A stretch of DNA of 48,745 bases from Kiritimatiellales bacterium (GCA_016744085.1 JADGFE010000003.1:1-48745), one strand, 5' to 3'. Counted from the stretch's first letter, positions 21,349 through 31,134 are shown. Notes: generated from the letters alone by a model not told the origin. Numbers and translations: made by a program.

Positions 21349-23265
21349 CTATCCTTCGATCTCTTCAGCCGTTTTTTCCCACTGACTTTCCAGCGATTGA
21401 ATTTCCGATTGAATTTTTGCAAGGCGGGCATTAATGGTTGCGAAGTCCGCATCGCGGCGCGACATCATTTCATCGGTGAGTACAGTTTGTTCTTCGGTCA
21501 GCTTTTCGATTTTATTTTCAATTTTCTTCAACGCCTTTTCTGCCTCTCGCTGCTGGGCCCGAGCCTTCCGGGCATCTTTCCCTTTTCCAACAGGCGTCGC
21601 TGGAGCGGAAGACGACACAGAGGTCATCCCTCCAGCTGAGGCTTCAGGTTTCACATTTCCAGTTTCCAGTTTCTCTAAATAATAGTCGTAACCACCGGGA
21701 TAGCGGGAGACGCCGGTTTCATCGATGGCAATAATTTGCTCAGCAATGTTGCGTACAAAAGTAACATCATGGCTCACGACACAGAGCGCGCCCTTATAAT
21801 CCTTGAGGGCAGATTCCAGCGCTTCCCGACCGTTTACATCCAAGTGGGTGGTCGGTTCGTCGAGTAGTAGATAGTTCGGCGGATCAATAAAGAGGCGGGC
21901 AAAAGCCAGTCGGATTTTTTCGCCACCACTCAGTACCTCACATTGTTTGCTGATGGAATCACCACTGAAACCGAATCCGCCAAGCAGCTTGCGCACGTCT
22001 GATTCGGAAGCGGCGGGATTGCCGTCTTTTACAATGTGATAGACACTTTTTTCAGGAGGCATGGTTTCCGCAAAATTCTGACTCTGATAACCGATCACTA
22101 CTTTATGGCCGAGCACGCGTTTTCCGTCGCTCAAGGGCAACGCACCGGCAAGACTTCGCAACAGCGTCGTTTTCCCCATGCCGTTATAACCAACGAGCCC
22201 CACCTTTTCGCCTCGGTTAATATTCAGGCTCAGATCTTTGAAGATCCAGCGTTCCTTATCGTAGGTGAGCCCGGCATTTTCCAGACGAATAATTTCATGT
22301 CCGGAATGCGGCGGATCGGCCAGTTTGATTTTGGAAAGGTTGGCAACGGTCGTCGGCGCTTCGAGTCGCTCAATTTTTTCGAGTTGCTTAATCCGGCTTT
22401 GCACCTGCGCCGCTTTGGTTGCCTTCGCGCGGAAACGACGGATAAAACTTTCCATCTGCTCAATCTCGCGGTCCTGATTTTTTTTGGCCGCCAGCTGATG
22501 ATAAATCCGGTCTTCGCGTTCTTTCAGATAATAATCGTAACCGCCCTGATATCGGGTGGTATGACCTCCGGCAATTTCAAGCGTGATGGTGACCAGCGAG
22601 CGGAGCAGATAGCGATCATGCGAAATCAGCAGCATCGTGCCTTCATAGGCACGCAGGAATTTCTGCAACCACTCCACCGCCGGAAGGTCGAGAAAGTTGG
22701 ACGGTTCGTCGAGCATCAACAGATCAGGATTGGCAATGAGCGTACGGGCCAGCTCGGCACGCATCTGCCATCCACCGGAGAACGAAGTAAACGGCTGCGT
22801 AAATTCCTCAACCTTAAAACCCAAACCACATAACGCAGCTTCGGCACGGGCGCGCATTTCATAACCACCGAGATGTTCATAATCGTGTTGCAGATTGCCC
22901 AGCTGTTTAAGCGCCCGCTCTTTTTCTGCGGGGTCCATCGTTTCCATCCGATGTTCCAGGTCATGGATTTTAGTCGGAATGGTTTTGAGTTCAGGAATAG
23001 AGTCTTCGGTATAGTCCAGCAGGGTTTGATCAACCTGATGGGGGTTGAGTTGCTGATGCAGGTAGCCGATGCGGGTATGCTTCGGAATGACAATGTCGCC
23101 CTTATCGGTTTCAATATCGCCACCGATCAGGCTGAATATTGTCGACTTGCCCGCCCCGTTAGGGCCGACAATACCAATACGTTCACCGGCATTAATCCGG
23201 AACGTCACCGACTTCAGCACATCCTGCGTACCGAACTGTTTACTCACCTGTATAAAATCAATCAT
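21349..23265 (-). CDS. ABC-F family ATPase
   Basis: Two ABC cassettes (GPNGAGKST, GYNGMGKTT; two signature/Walker B pairs), linker, C-terminal coiled coil, no TM. Confidence 0.92.
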   Translation of the reverse strand: MIDFIQVSKQFGTQDVLKSVTFRINAGERIGIVGPNGAGKSTIFSLIGGDIETDKGDIVIPKHTRIGYLHQQLNPHQVDQTLLDYTEDSIPELKTIPTKIHDLEHRMETMDPAEKERALKQLGNLQHDYEHLGGYEMRARAEAALCGLGFKVEEFTQPFTSFSGGWQMRAELARTLIANPDLLMLDEPSNFLDLPAVEWLQKFLRAYEGTMLLISHDRYLLRSLVTITLEIAGGHTTRYQGGYDYYLKEREDRIYHQLAAKKNQDREIEQMESFIRRFRAKATKAAQVQSRIKQLEKIERLEAPTTVANLSKIKLADPPHSGHEIIRLENAGLTYDKERWIFKDLSLNINRGEKVGLVGYNGMGKTTLLRSLAGALPLSDGKRVLGHKVVIGYQSQNFAETMPPEKSVYHIVKDGNPAASESDVRKLLGGFGFSGDSISKQCEVLSGGEKIRLAFARLFIDPPNYLLLDEPTTHLDVNGREALESALKDYKGALCVVSHDVTFVRNIAEQIIAIDETGVSRYPGGYDYYLEKLETGNVKPEASAGGMTSVSSSAPATPVGKGKDARKARAQQREAEKALKKIENKIEKLTEEQTVLTDEMMSRRDADFATINARLAKIQSEIQSLESQWEKTAEEIEG

Positions 23266-23349
23266 GTGTTTATTTTGTCCAAAGGCTGGAAAACATACCG
23301 ATTAAGCAAATTAACTTCCAGACCTTGGAACAACTATATGCTCGTCTGA

Positions 23350-24969
23350 TTAACGATTTTTTTTGATCCCCAGCTTCTGAATACGCGAGGCCAGCGTGGT
23401 CGGCTTCATTCCGAGCAACTCGGCAGCTCCGCCCGCTCCATGAATCTTTCCTCCCGTCACTCGAAGTGCTGCAGCAGTATTATCGCGCTCACGGCGGCGC
23501 ATCTCTTTTTCGGGCACGACTTCCTGGTCGGGATCAGGCTGCTGAGATGTCTCGTCCGGCTTTTCTACGGATGCTGATAGTTCAAAATGCAGCTGGCGAT
23601 TAGGCGAAGTAATGACCGCCCGTTCGATAACATTTTGTAATTCACGAATATTACCCGGCCAGTCATATTGCTGCAGCTCCAACAGGCCGGCGGAAGTTAG
23701 ACGTGCTTTCGGCCGATGCATTTTTTTTCGGGCAGCTTCTAGAAAATGCATGGCTAGTGGACTAATGTCCTCTTTCCGCTTACGCAGTGGAGCAACATCA
23801 ATCGGGAAAACGTTCAGTCGATAATACAGGTCCTCACGGAAGCGCCCCTGCTCGGACTCTTTTTTTAGATTTCGGTTGGTCGCCGCAATGATCCGGACAT
23901 TGACTTTGCGTGTGCGTTCTTCGCCGACCCGTTCATAGGTTCCTTCCTGCAGCACACGAAGCAATCTGCTTTGCAGCTCCAGAGGGATCTCTCCGATTTC
24001 ATCCAGAAACAACGTTCCGCCATCGGCGGCCTCGAAACGGCCAACGCGATCTTTCAGCGCTCCGGTAAACGCCCCGCGTACATGACCAAAAAATTCACTC
24101 TCATAGAGTTCGCGCGGAATCGATGGGCAATTGACTTTTATCATGGGGCCATTGCGCCGATCGCTACGCTCGTGGATTTCCCGCGCAATTAATTCTTTGC
24201 CGGTTCCCGATTCGCCTAAGATCAAAACGCTGGCATCCGTTGGAGCAACAAGCTCCACCTGGCGCATAATGCCCCGCAGTGCTGGACTGTTTCCAACCAC
24301 GGCTCCAAATTCCTGCGCTTCATTTACTTCTTCCCGCAAATATTCATTTTCGAGTTCAAGCTGCGCTTTCAGCCGCTCAATTTCTGCAAAGGCCAAAGCA
24401 TTAGCAATGGCCGAGGCCGCATGATCGGCCAGCAGACGAAACCAACCCAGATGCTGGGGGTTAGCCGGAGCACGTGTGAACACGCCCAATACACCGAGCA
24501 CCTTTCCCTTATAAACCAAGGGTTGCCCTTCAAAACCATGGATTCCCTCACGCTCGGCCCATTCAGGACGTGCTATCTCGCGGGAGTCTTTTTGAATATC
24601 CACGATCTCAAAAGCTTTTCCCATAGTCGCCACACGACCTATTTTCCGAATCCCCAGAGGAAACCGCCGGAAGTTACCATCAAGGCGCGACCAATCCTCG
24701 TCTTTATCGGCAACCGGATTTCCCGCACTGGCCATTAAGTGAAGACATTCAGTTTGGTCGGGACATTCTTTCCTTAACGAACAGGTATCACAAATGTCTC
24801 CCGGACGAATCAGCCAGATACGGGCTAAGGCCACATCCTCCAGACCTCGTAATCGATCTACGATAACCTTCAGCAATCGGAGTTCATTTCGCTCCTGAGC
24901 CACCTCTAATAAAAGGTTTTTCATGAGCTCAGTTTCAACACAGTCCATAGCAGTCGGTTTCATACCCAC
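23350..24969 (-). CDS. sigma54-dependent enhancer-binding regulator (GAF-AAA-Fis)
   Basis: [21 protein letters not shown] motif, Fis-type C-terminal HTH ([23 protein letters not shown]), N-terminal GAF-like region. Confidence 0.93.
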   Translation of the reverse strand: MGMKPTAMDCVETELMKNLLLEVAQERNELRLLKVIVDRLRGLEDVALARIWLIRPGDICDTCSLRKECPDQTECLHLMASAGNPVADKDEDWSRLDGNFRRFPLGIRKIGRVATMGKAFEIVDIQKDSREIARPEWAEREGIHGFEGQPLVYKGKVLGVLGVFTRAPANPQHLGWFRLLADHAASAIANALAFAEIERLKAQLELENEYLREEVNEAQEFGAVVGNSPALRGIMRQVELVAPTDASVLILGESGTGKELIAREIHERSDRRNGPMIKVNCPSIPRELYESEFFGHVRGAFTGALKDRVGRFEAADGGTLFLDEIGEIPLELQSRLLRVLQEGTYERVGEERTRKVNVRIIAATNRNLKKESEQGRFREDLYYRLNVFPIDVAPLRKRKEDISPLAMHFLEAARKKMHRPKARLTSAGLLELQQYDWPGNIRELQNVIERAVITSPNRQLHFELSASVEKPDETSQQPDPDQEVVPEKEMRRRERDNTAAALRVTGGKIHGAGGAAELLGMKPTTLASRIQKLGIKKNR

Positions 24970-24975
24970 TTTTAC

Positions 24976-25027
24976 AACGAATTTTCGTTCCCTGCAAACG
25001 AACTTTCGTTATTAACGAATTTTCGTT
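24976..25027. promoter_or_regulatory. three AACGAA-N2-TTCGTT palindromes, putative enhancer (UAS) sites
   Basis: AACGAATTTTCGTT at 24976-24989, AACGAACTTTCGTT at 24997-25010, AACGAATTTTCGTT at 25014-25027. Confidence 0.8.
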
Positions 25028-25096
25028 ATTTTATTATCTAGCCATCTAGTATCTTAACATACTGTAAGACATATACTTACATAAGTTTAAATGCGC

Positions 25097-25112
25097 TGGC
25101 ACACCCCATGCA
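25097..25112 (+). promoter_or_regulatory. sigma54 (-24/-12) promoter
   Basis: TGGCACACCCCATGCA matches TGGCAC-N5-TTGC spacing with both GG and GC elements; 37 nt upstream of the 25149 start codon. Confidence 0.85.
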
Positions 25113-25148
25113 ATAAGGGATTCAATATTAACCCAAAAGGACAAGAAC

Positions 25149-25691
25149 ATGAAAAACATCGATACAATCAATCCAGAAGCCGCAACCGGAAAAGCAAAAG
25201 AACTGCTGGATGCCGTACAGGGTAAGCTCGGAATGGTTCCCAACATGATCCGCGCATTGGCCAACTCGCCGGCCGCCCTTGAGGTCTATCTTGGATTTGG
25301 CGCGCTTGACCATGGCTCACTCTCTCCGGCTCTGCGTGAACAGATCGCATTGACCGTTGCGGAAGTCAATAACTGTGAATATTGCCTCGCCGCGCACTCC
25401 GCCATCGGAACCATGGTCGGGCTGAGCGAAGAGCAGATTATTGATAGCCGCCGGGCAACAGCCTCGGACAGTCAAACAGCCACTGCCTTGCGTTTCGCAA
25501 AAGCACTCGTCACGAAACAAGGATGGGCTTCTGCAGAGGAGCTGGATCAGGTTCGGGCGGCAGGCTTTGACGATGGAGATATCACGGAGATCGTCGCACA
25601 CGTCTCTAAAAATATTTTCACGAACTACTTTAACCACGTGGCTGAAGTTGAAATCGACTTTCCCCCGGTATCGGCACTTGTCTCCGCGTAA
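25149..25691 (+). CDS. AhpD-like carboxymuconolactone decarboxylase family protein
   Basis: [16 protein letters not shown] (CxxC...H motif). Confidence 0.88.
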   Translation: MKNIDTINPEAATGKAKELLDAVQGKLGMVPNMIRALANSPAALEVYLGFGALDHGSLSPALREQIALTVAEVNNCEYCLAAHSAIGTMVGLSEEQIIDSRRATASDSQTATALRFAKALVTKQGWASAEELDQVRAAGFDDGDITEIVAHVSKNIFTNYFNHVAEVEIDFPPVSALVSA

Positions 25692-25729
25692 CACACTCGA
25701 AAGATAACGATTTTAAATGGAGATCAATC

Positions 25730-26713
25730 ATGAATACTAGAAAGAACAGCCTTATTAGACTCATTACTATTTCCGCGATGGCGGTAAGTTCCCTGCCGGC
25801 GCTTGCTGGGGGGAAACTGCGGGAAGCTCCCAGAGGTAACCCAACATCCCATAAGACTATCACGGTGGATGGACTGGAAATCTTCTACCGTGAAGCCGGG
25901 CCGAAGGATGCGCCGACCATCCTGTTGCTGCATGGGTTCCCGACTTCCTCGCATATGTTCCGTAACCTAATTCCCGCGCTGTCGGATCGCTTCCATCTGA
26001 TGGCACCGGATTATCCGGGATTTGGAAATAGCGAGCAGCCTTCGATGGAATCGTTCGACTATACATTCGATCGGCTGGCGAAAATCACCGAGGCCTTCAC
26101 CAAAGCGATCGGACTGGAAAGCTACTCGATTTACCTCATGGACTACGGTGCTCCGGTCGGCTATCGCCTAGCGGCCAAACATCCGGAACGGGTCGAAGGA
26201 CTTATTATCCAGAATGGTAATGCCTATGAAGAAGGGCTGCGCGACTTCTGGATTCCGATCAAGAAATACTGGGCCGAGCGAACCGATACAAATGCGGAAC
26301 CGCTGAAAGGTTTCATTACTCCCGAAGGCGTGGAATGGCAATACACTCACGGCACCCGGAATAAAGAACAGATCAGCCCCGACAACTGGAACGTGGATTT
26401 GCAGCACCTGACCCGAGAAGGAAACCCCTCCATTCAGCTCGCGCTATTCCACAGCTATGGCAGCAATCCCCCGCTCTATCCCGAGTGGCAGGAATACTTC
26501 CGTACGCATCAGCCGCCTACGCTCATCGTCTGGGGAGAACACGATTATATTTTCCCGGCCGATGGTGCACACCCGTACAAGAAGGATCTGGATAACGTCG
26601 AGTTTCACCTCCTCAACACCGGTCATTTTGCTCTGGAGGAAGACGGCGAACTCATCGCTTCCTACATCCGTAATTTTATGATCCGCAATGTTGAGCCCAA
26701 CCACAACAAATAA
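25730..26713 (+). CDS. alpha/beta hydrolase (haloalkane-dehalogenase-like) with signal-like N-terminus
   Basis: [57 protein letters not shown]. Confidence 0.9.
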   Translation: MNTRKNSLIRLITISAMAVSSLPALAGGKLREAPRGNPTSHKTITVDGLEIFYREAGPKDAPTILLLHGFPTSSHMFRNLIPALSDRFHLMAPDYPGFGNSEQPSMESFDYTFDRLAKITEAFTKAIGLESYSIYLMDYGAPVGYRLAAKHPERVEGLIIQNGNAYEEGLRDFWIPIKKYWAERTDTNAEPLKGFITPEGVEWQYTHGTRNKEQISPDNWNVDLQHLTREGNPSIQLALFHSYGSNPPLYPEWQEYFRTHQPPTLIVWGEHDYIFPADGAHPYKKDLDNVEFHLLNTGHFALEEDGELIASYIRNFMIRNVEPNHNK

Positions 26714-27345
26714 TGAAACCCACCCCCGGCGACCCGCAGAACGACTTTCTGAGTCCCGAAGGCGTAACATGGGGCGTGGTTGGTAAAAGCGTGGAAGAAA
26801 ATAATACCGTCGAGCATCTGGACCAGTTGTTTAGCGCAGCGAAACAGACCGGCTTTCAGATATTTGTTTCTCCGCATTATTATTACCCTACCGACCATCA
26901 CTGGCATTTTGAAGGAAAGCTGGAAGCTCTGATGCATCAGATCCATATGTTTGATCGCAAAGATGCGCTCAGTTTCGAGGGATCCGGTGCCGATTGGCTG
27001 GAGCAGTATAAGCCCTATATCCAAGATGGAAAAACCGTTGTCACCAGTCCCCATAAAATCTACGGCCCGGAAACCAACGACCTCGTTCTGCAGTTACGTA
27101 AGCGAAAAATCGACACGGTAATTCTTGGAGGCATGTCGGCCAATCTCTGCACAGAATCGCATATGCGGGAATTGCTGGAACAGGGCTTTGAAGTCGTTGT
27201 CGTTAAAGATGCAACCGCTGCGGCAGTGACGCCTGAACTGGGCGATGGATATAAAGCCGCCGTCATTAACTTTGGTTTTATGGCCAACGAAGTGGTGACC
27301 ACAGCTACAGCAGTAGAACGGATGCAAAAGGCTTCTGTTAAGTAG
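26713..27345 (+). CDS. cysteine hydrolase, isochorismatase family (N-terminus apparently shortened)
   Basis: DPQNDFLSPEGVTW, GGMSANLCTESHMRELLEQGFEVVVVKDAT. Confidence 0.85.
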   Translation: MKPTPGDPQNDFLSPEGVTWGVVGKSVEENNTVEHLDQLFSAAKQTGFQIFVSPHYYYPTDHHWHFEGKLEALMHQIHMFDRKDALSFEGSGADWLEQYKPYIQDGKTVVTSPHKIYGPETNDLVLQLRKRKIDTVILGGMSANLCTESHMRELLEQGFEVVVVKDATAAAVTPELGDGYKAAVINFGFMANEVVTTATAVERMQKASVK

Positions 27346-27385
27346 TAATAGAATCTTCCCCTTGAAACTACAGGAGTGAAAAGTA

Positions 27386-28231
27386 ATGAAAACACATACG
27401 GCTACAGAGAAACAAAATCTGATGCTCATCGTTGGCGGAAATGGAAAAAGCGGACGACGCGTTGCGACAATGCTCACAGAACGAAACGTTCCAATACGAA
27501 TCGGATCGCGCTCCGGAAAAACCCCCTTTGACTGAGAAGATGAATCCACCTGGGCATCGGTACTGAATCATGTGACTGCGGTCTACGTGACCTATTATCC
27601 CGATCTTGCTGCGCCAACCGCTCCGGCATCGATTCGTCGTTTCACCGAACTGGCACAGCAAAGTGGCGTGCGGCATCTGGTTCTACTTTCCGGTCGCGGC
27701 GAAGAGGTCGCAATTACCTGTGAACAGATTGTGCAGAATTCCGGAATGGCATGGACCATTGTTCGCGCCAGTTGGTTTAACCAAAACTTCAGCGAAGGAT
27801 TCTTTCTTGATCCACTGCGCGACGGCGTTTTGGCATTGCCCGCAGGCGAGGTACGCGAACCCTTCATTGATGTGGATGATATTGCCGACGTAGTTGTCGC
27901 CTCTCTGACAGAAGACAGACATAAAGGGAAGCTCTACGAAGTGACGGGGGGCCAACTACTGACTTTCGCCGAAGCGGTTGCCGAAATCGCCACTGCTGCA
28001 GACAGAGAACTCCAGTATGTTCAAATCACGAATAAGCAATTTGCTGCCGGGATGACTGAACATGGTGTTCCGCAAGAGGTGATCGATCTGACAACCTATC
28101 TCTTCGACACCATTTTGGATGGTCGTAATTCCCGCATTGCAAGTGGCGTACAGGACGCACTTGGCCGCCCTCCCCGGGACTTTACCAGCTATGCAAAAAA
28201 TATTGCTGCAACCGGAATTTGGGGAAGCTGA
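27386..28231 (+). pseudogene. NmrA-like NAD(P)-binding protein with an in-frame TGA
   Basis: ATG at 27386 reads MKTHTATEKQNLMLIVGGNGKSGRRVATMLTERNVPIRIGSRSGKTPFD*EDESTWASVLNHVTAVYVTYYP...; the TGA at 27533-27535 is the only interruption in 282 codons. Confidence 0.8.
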
Positions 28232-28273
28232 AGTTCCGCTTATTCTCTCAACTAAATTAATTAAGGAATCCAT

Positions 28274-28885
28274 ATGAATACTTTTACCGCAATCGAACAA
28301 CGACGATCTGTTAAGCACTTTGACCCCGATCATCAAATGAATGACGATGAAGTCGAAACCCTGCTGAACTTGGCGACACTCGCCCCGACGGCATTCAACA
28401 TTCAGAACTGGCGCTTTCTACTGGCCGAGGATCCCACGCTTCGCAAACAACTTCGGACTGTGGCCTGGGATCAAGCGCAGGTAACCGATGCTTCTCTGCT
28501 CATCATTTTATGTGCTGATCTGCAAGCTTGGGATAAACAACCGGAACGCTACTGGATAAATGCGCCGCAGAAAGTTAACGACTTCATGGTTCCGGCGATT
28601 GGAGAATACTACCGTGGCAGGGAGCAGGTACAGCGCGATGAAGCATTACGGTCGTGCGGCATTGCTGCGCAAACGCTGATGCTCGGCGCGAAGGCGATGG
28701 GTTACGACGCATGCCCTATGGACGGGTTCGACTTCGATGCCGCAGGAAAACTTATCGATTTACCGGCTGACCATATCATCACCATGTTTGTCGCCATCGG
28801 CAAGGGCACCAAAGAGCCTTGGCCTCGACCCGGACAGCTTCCATTGGATGATGTAATGTTCAAAAATAGTTTCCCGACGAAATAA
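28274..28885 (+). CDS. nitroreductase family protein
   Basis: EQRRSVKHFDPDHQM...LATLAPTAFNIQNWRF; 203 aa. Confidence 0.9.
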   Translation: MNTFTAIEQRRSVKHFDPDHQMNDDEVETLLNLATLAPTAFNIQNWRFLLAEDPTLRKQLRTVAWDQAQVTDASLLIILCADLQAWDKQPERYWINAPQKVNDFMVPAIGEYYRGREQVQRDEALRSCGIAAQTLMLGAKAMGYDACPMDGFDFDAAGKLIDLPADHIITMFVAIGKGTKEPWPRPGQLPLDDVMFKNSFPTK

Positions 28886-28892
28886 GATAAAA

Positions 28893-28964
28893 GTGATCGT
28901 ATGGGGAAAACACGATTTTATGATCCGCAAGGTAGATCCCAGCCATAAAAAGTTACGACTGTAG
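28893..28964 (+). pseudogene. remnant of a second alpha/beta hydrolase gene with internal deletion
   Basis: VIVWGKHD|FMIRKVDPSHKKLRL* matches LIVWGEHD and [13 protein letters not shown] of the 25730-26713 gene, with the intervening segment missing. Confidence 0.75.
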
Positions 28965-29023
28965 TTCTGGCGGCCCGCATAGCGCGAGCCGTCATTTAAC
29001 CCCCAAGTATATAAGGAGCAATT

Positions 29024-29107
29024 ATGAAAAAATGGGAATACAAATTTTTAGATTCAAAAAATATTCCTACTGAAGGTGTACTCAGGAAACGGGAAAGACT
29101 TGGCTAA
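29024..29107 (+). pseudogene. DUF4177-like N-terminal remnant
   Basis: MKKWEYKFLDSKNIPTEGVLRKRERLG* resembles the start of DUF4177-type proteins, then terminates. Confidence 0.45.
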
Positions 29108-29215
29108 AATCAATCAATTCAGCGATTTGAACTTCCTGAAAAAGTGTCCGGCAGATTCGATCTACGTAGTCGTGGGCACTGGCATCGTATGTAGCAAAGA
29201 ACAAGGAATGAAACT

Positions 29216-29497
29216 ATGAAGTATACTGAGAATCCGATCTATATATGGAGTGGCCTTATCCTCCTAACATCCCTGTTCTGTCTTGTACTGATCTGGTCGC
29301 TCGTTCCGGTTAATGGAATGACACTGCCCCGTATTCTAGAACAGGTATTGAATGTCACTTTTCATACCTCTGCCCTATGCGTTTCTTTGGCATGCGGAAT
29401 ATTAGCCGTGGGAGCAATCGCGCTCACCCTTTTCATTCCCCTGCCCGAGACTAACTCACCCTGTTTATCAGAAGGACTTCAAAATGAACCCAAATAA
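29216..29497 (+). CDS. small hypothetical membrane protein (2 TM)
   Basis: 93-aa ORF with two hydrophobic stretches, in line with the operon and overlapping the next gene start. Confidence 0.5.
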   Translation: MKYTENPIYIWSGLILLTSLFCLVLIWSLVPVNGMTLPRILEQVLNVTFHTSALCVSLACGILAVGAIALTLFIPLPETNSPCLSEGLQNEPK

Positions 29498-30092
29498 ATA
29501 TACCGCAGAAAATGGTTCCATTATGCCGGTTAGCGACATTGCCTTTACCCCTTCCGTAAAAGCATTTCAGGAACGCATGGGATCGTGTGAAAACTATGCC
29601 TCCATGGAACAACATGGTGGATGGAAGGTTAAAATTGCCCCGCAACTTAAAAACTTTATTACGGAAATGGATACCTTTTTCCTCGGTACCGTGAACGCAG
29701 AAGGACAGCCTTACATTCAGCATCGCGGCGGCCCCAAGGGCTTTCTGAAAGTACTTGATGATCGAACGCTGGCCTTCGGCGATTTTGAGGGGAACCGACA
29801 ATATATTACCGCAGGAAATCTGGAAGACAGCAACAAGGCTTTTATCTTTCTGCTAGATACAGCAAATCGCCGCCGCATTAAAATTTGGGGGAGAGCAGAA
29901 CTGGCCGCGAGCAGTACCGAACTTTTAGAATCTTTTTATACCCCTAACTATGGCTATGAACCGACCCGGGTAATTTTGTTTCATGTGGATGCATGGGATG
30001 TGAATTGCCCGCAGCACATTACCCCGCGTTTCACTCAGGAAGAAATCGATGAAATAACCGAACCACTTCAGGCCCGTATTGACGAACGTTGA
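29484..30092 (+). CDS. pyridoxamine 5'-phosphate oxidase family (FMN-binding) protein
   Basis: FFLGTVNAEGQPYIQHRGGPKGFLKVLDDRTLAFGDFEGNRQYITAGNL. Confidence 0.88.
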   Translation: MNPNKYTAENGSIMPVSDIAFTPSVKAFQERMGSCENYASMEQHGGWKVKIAPQLKNFITEMDTFFLGTVNAEGQPYIQHRGGPKGFLKVLDDRTLAFGDFEGNRQYITAGNLEDSNKAFIFLLDTANRRRIKIWGRAELAASSTELLESFYTPNYGYEPTRVILFHVDAWDVNCPQHITPRFTQEEIDEITEPLQARIDER

Positions 30093-30122
30093 ACAACGTT
30101 TAAAAAACAATGGAGAAGCACC

Positions 30123-30315
30123 ATGAGTACTCAACAAAAATTAGCCCTCCCCTTTTTTTCCTCGCTAAAGTACAGGCCATCGAAGATGGATGAAATGGCT
30201 GCGATACCGCAGTGGGTTGCGCTGGCCTATTCCGAAGACTCACAATGGCGCAATCGCGGCGATTTTTTTTGCCGGGCGCGAAGCCATTAAAGCCTTTCTA
30301 ACCCGCAAGAAGGAA
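30123..30315 (+). pseudogene. DUF1348/SnoaL-like N-terminal remnant, frameshifted
   Basis: Reading several frames: AKVQAIEDG*N, VALAYSEDSQWRNRGDFF, FFAGREAIKAFLTRK. Confidence 0.6.
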
Positions 30316-31133
30316 AAAGAACTCATGACCAGCTGGTTCGAAGGGCAGGCCCCACAATTGCGCGACGGTAACGAAGGCCTAGACCACGCAGTGGCCTGTG
30401 GCGGTGCTTTCTACGGCGGCGCAAAACACTACGGCGGCGTTCGCATCCACGGTGGCACGGCGCGTTCTTACTATCTCGGGATTTAAACTGCGGGACTCGC
30501 CATTCCGGGCGCCCCGCGTCCGTTGAATGCATTCTGCGGAGTACTTGCTGTACTTCCTTCCGGTTCGGGTGAACACAGGACAAGCCGGGCGACCTCGTGA
30601 TAATCGACGAAGAAACAATGCGCCCGCATGCCATCCATCAAAACGATCCAAAATTTCGGCAAAAAGAAAACGACGGAAATGATCTCGGTGCAGCTTAATG
30701 CCCAGCTGACAGAAATCGGTACGATTGAAGTCTGGCTTGCGGAAAAAAGCGGCAATCGGAAATGGAAACTTCAATTTGATGCACGCGCCGCCGTCTGGAC
30801 ACTGGGCCGAAGCGGGGTAATAAATCCCTCTACGGACCGCTGAATACGGTGGTACCAGCGGAACAGGTTCCAGACTGGGCGGAACGCACCATGAATCTAG
30901 TCGGCCAAAATAGAGAACTTTATTTTGCGCTGATGCATATGGCCCGGCGTACTGGTGACCGTTATCGCGATCTGCCGGACGAGACCCGACAAAAGCTCCT
31001 CGACTGGATGGTTAAACATGATTGCCCCGAATGACTTCAACAGCTTGTTCGTGAAGGCGGACTATTGGATACCGAAGAGCAGGATCACACCTTTGGCGAA
31101 AGCCTGCCGGCCGGCCTTCATCTGCCCGGATAA
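30316..31133 (+). pseudogene. C-terminal remnant of an Hsp70-like (DUF3731-containing) gene
   Basis: SWFEGQAPQLRDGNEGLDHAVACGGAFYGGAKHYGGVRIHGGTARSYYLGI; LTEIGTIEVWLAEKSGNRKWKLQFDARAA; NRELYFALMHMARRTGDRYRDLPDETRQKLLDWMVKHDCPE / LVREGGLLDTEEQDHTFGESLPAGLHLPG; broken by stops and frame changes. Confidence 0.65.
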
Positions 31134-31134
31134 A

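Noticed and set aside
24976-25027. CRISPR-like array from the three 14-bp repeats
   Set aside because: Repeats are too short, spacers are 3-7 nt, and the position fits enhancer sites; no CRISPR array or cas genes seen in the window.
27533-27535. Genome-wide UGA recoding or selenocysteine at the NmrA TGA
   Set aside because: TGG is used for Trp throughout and TGA terminates other genes here; the expected residue is Trp, not Cys/Sec, and no SECIS-like hairpin was evident.
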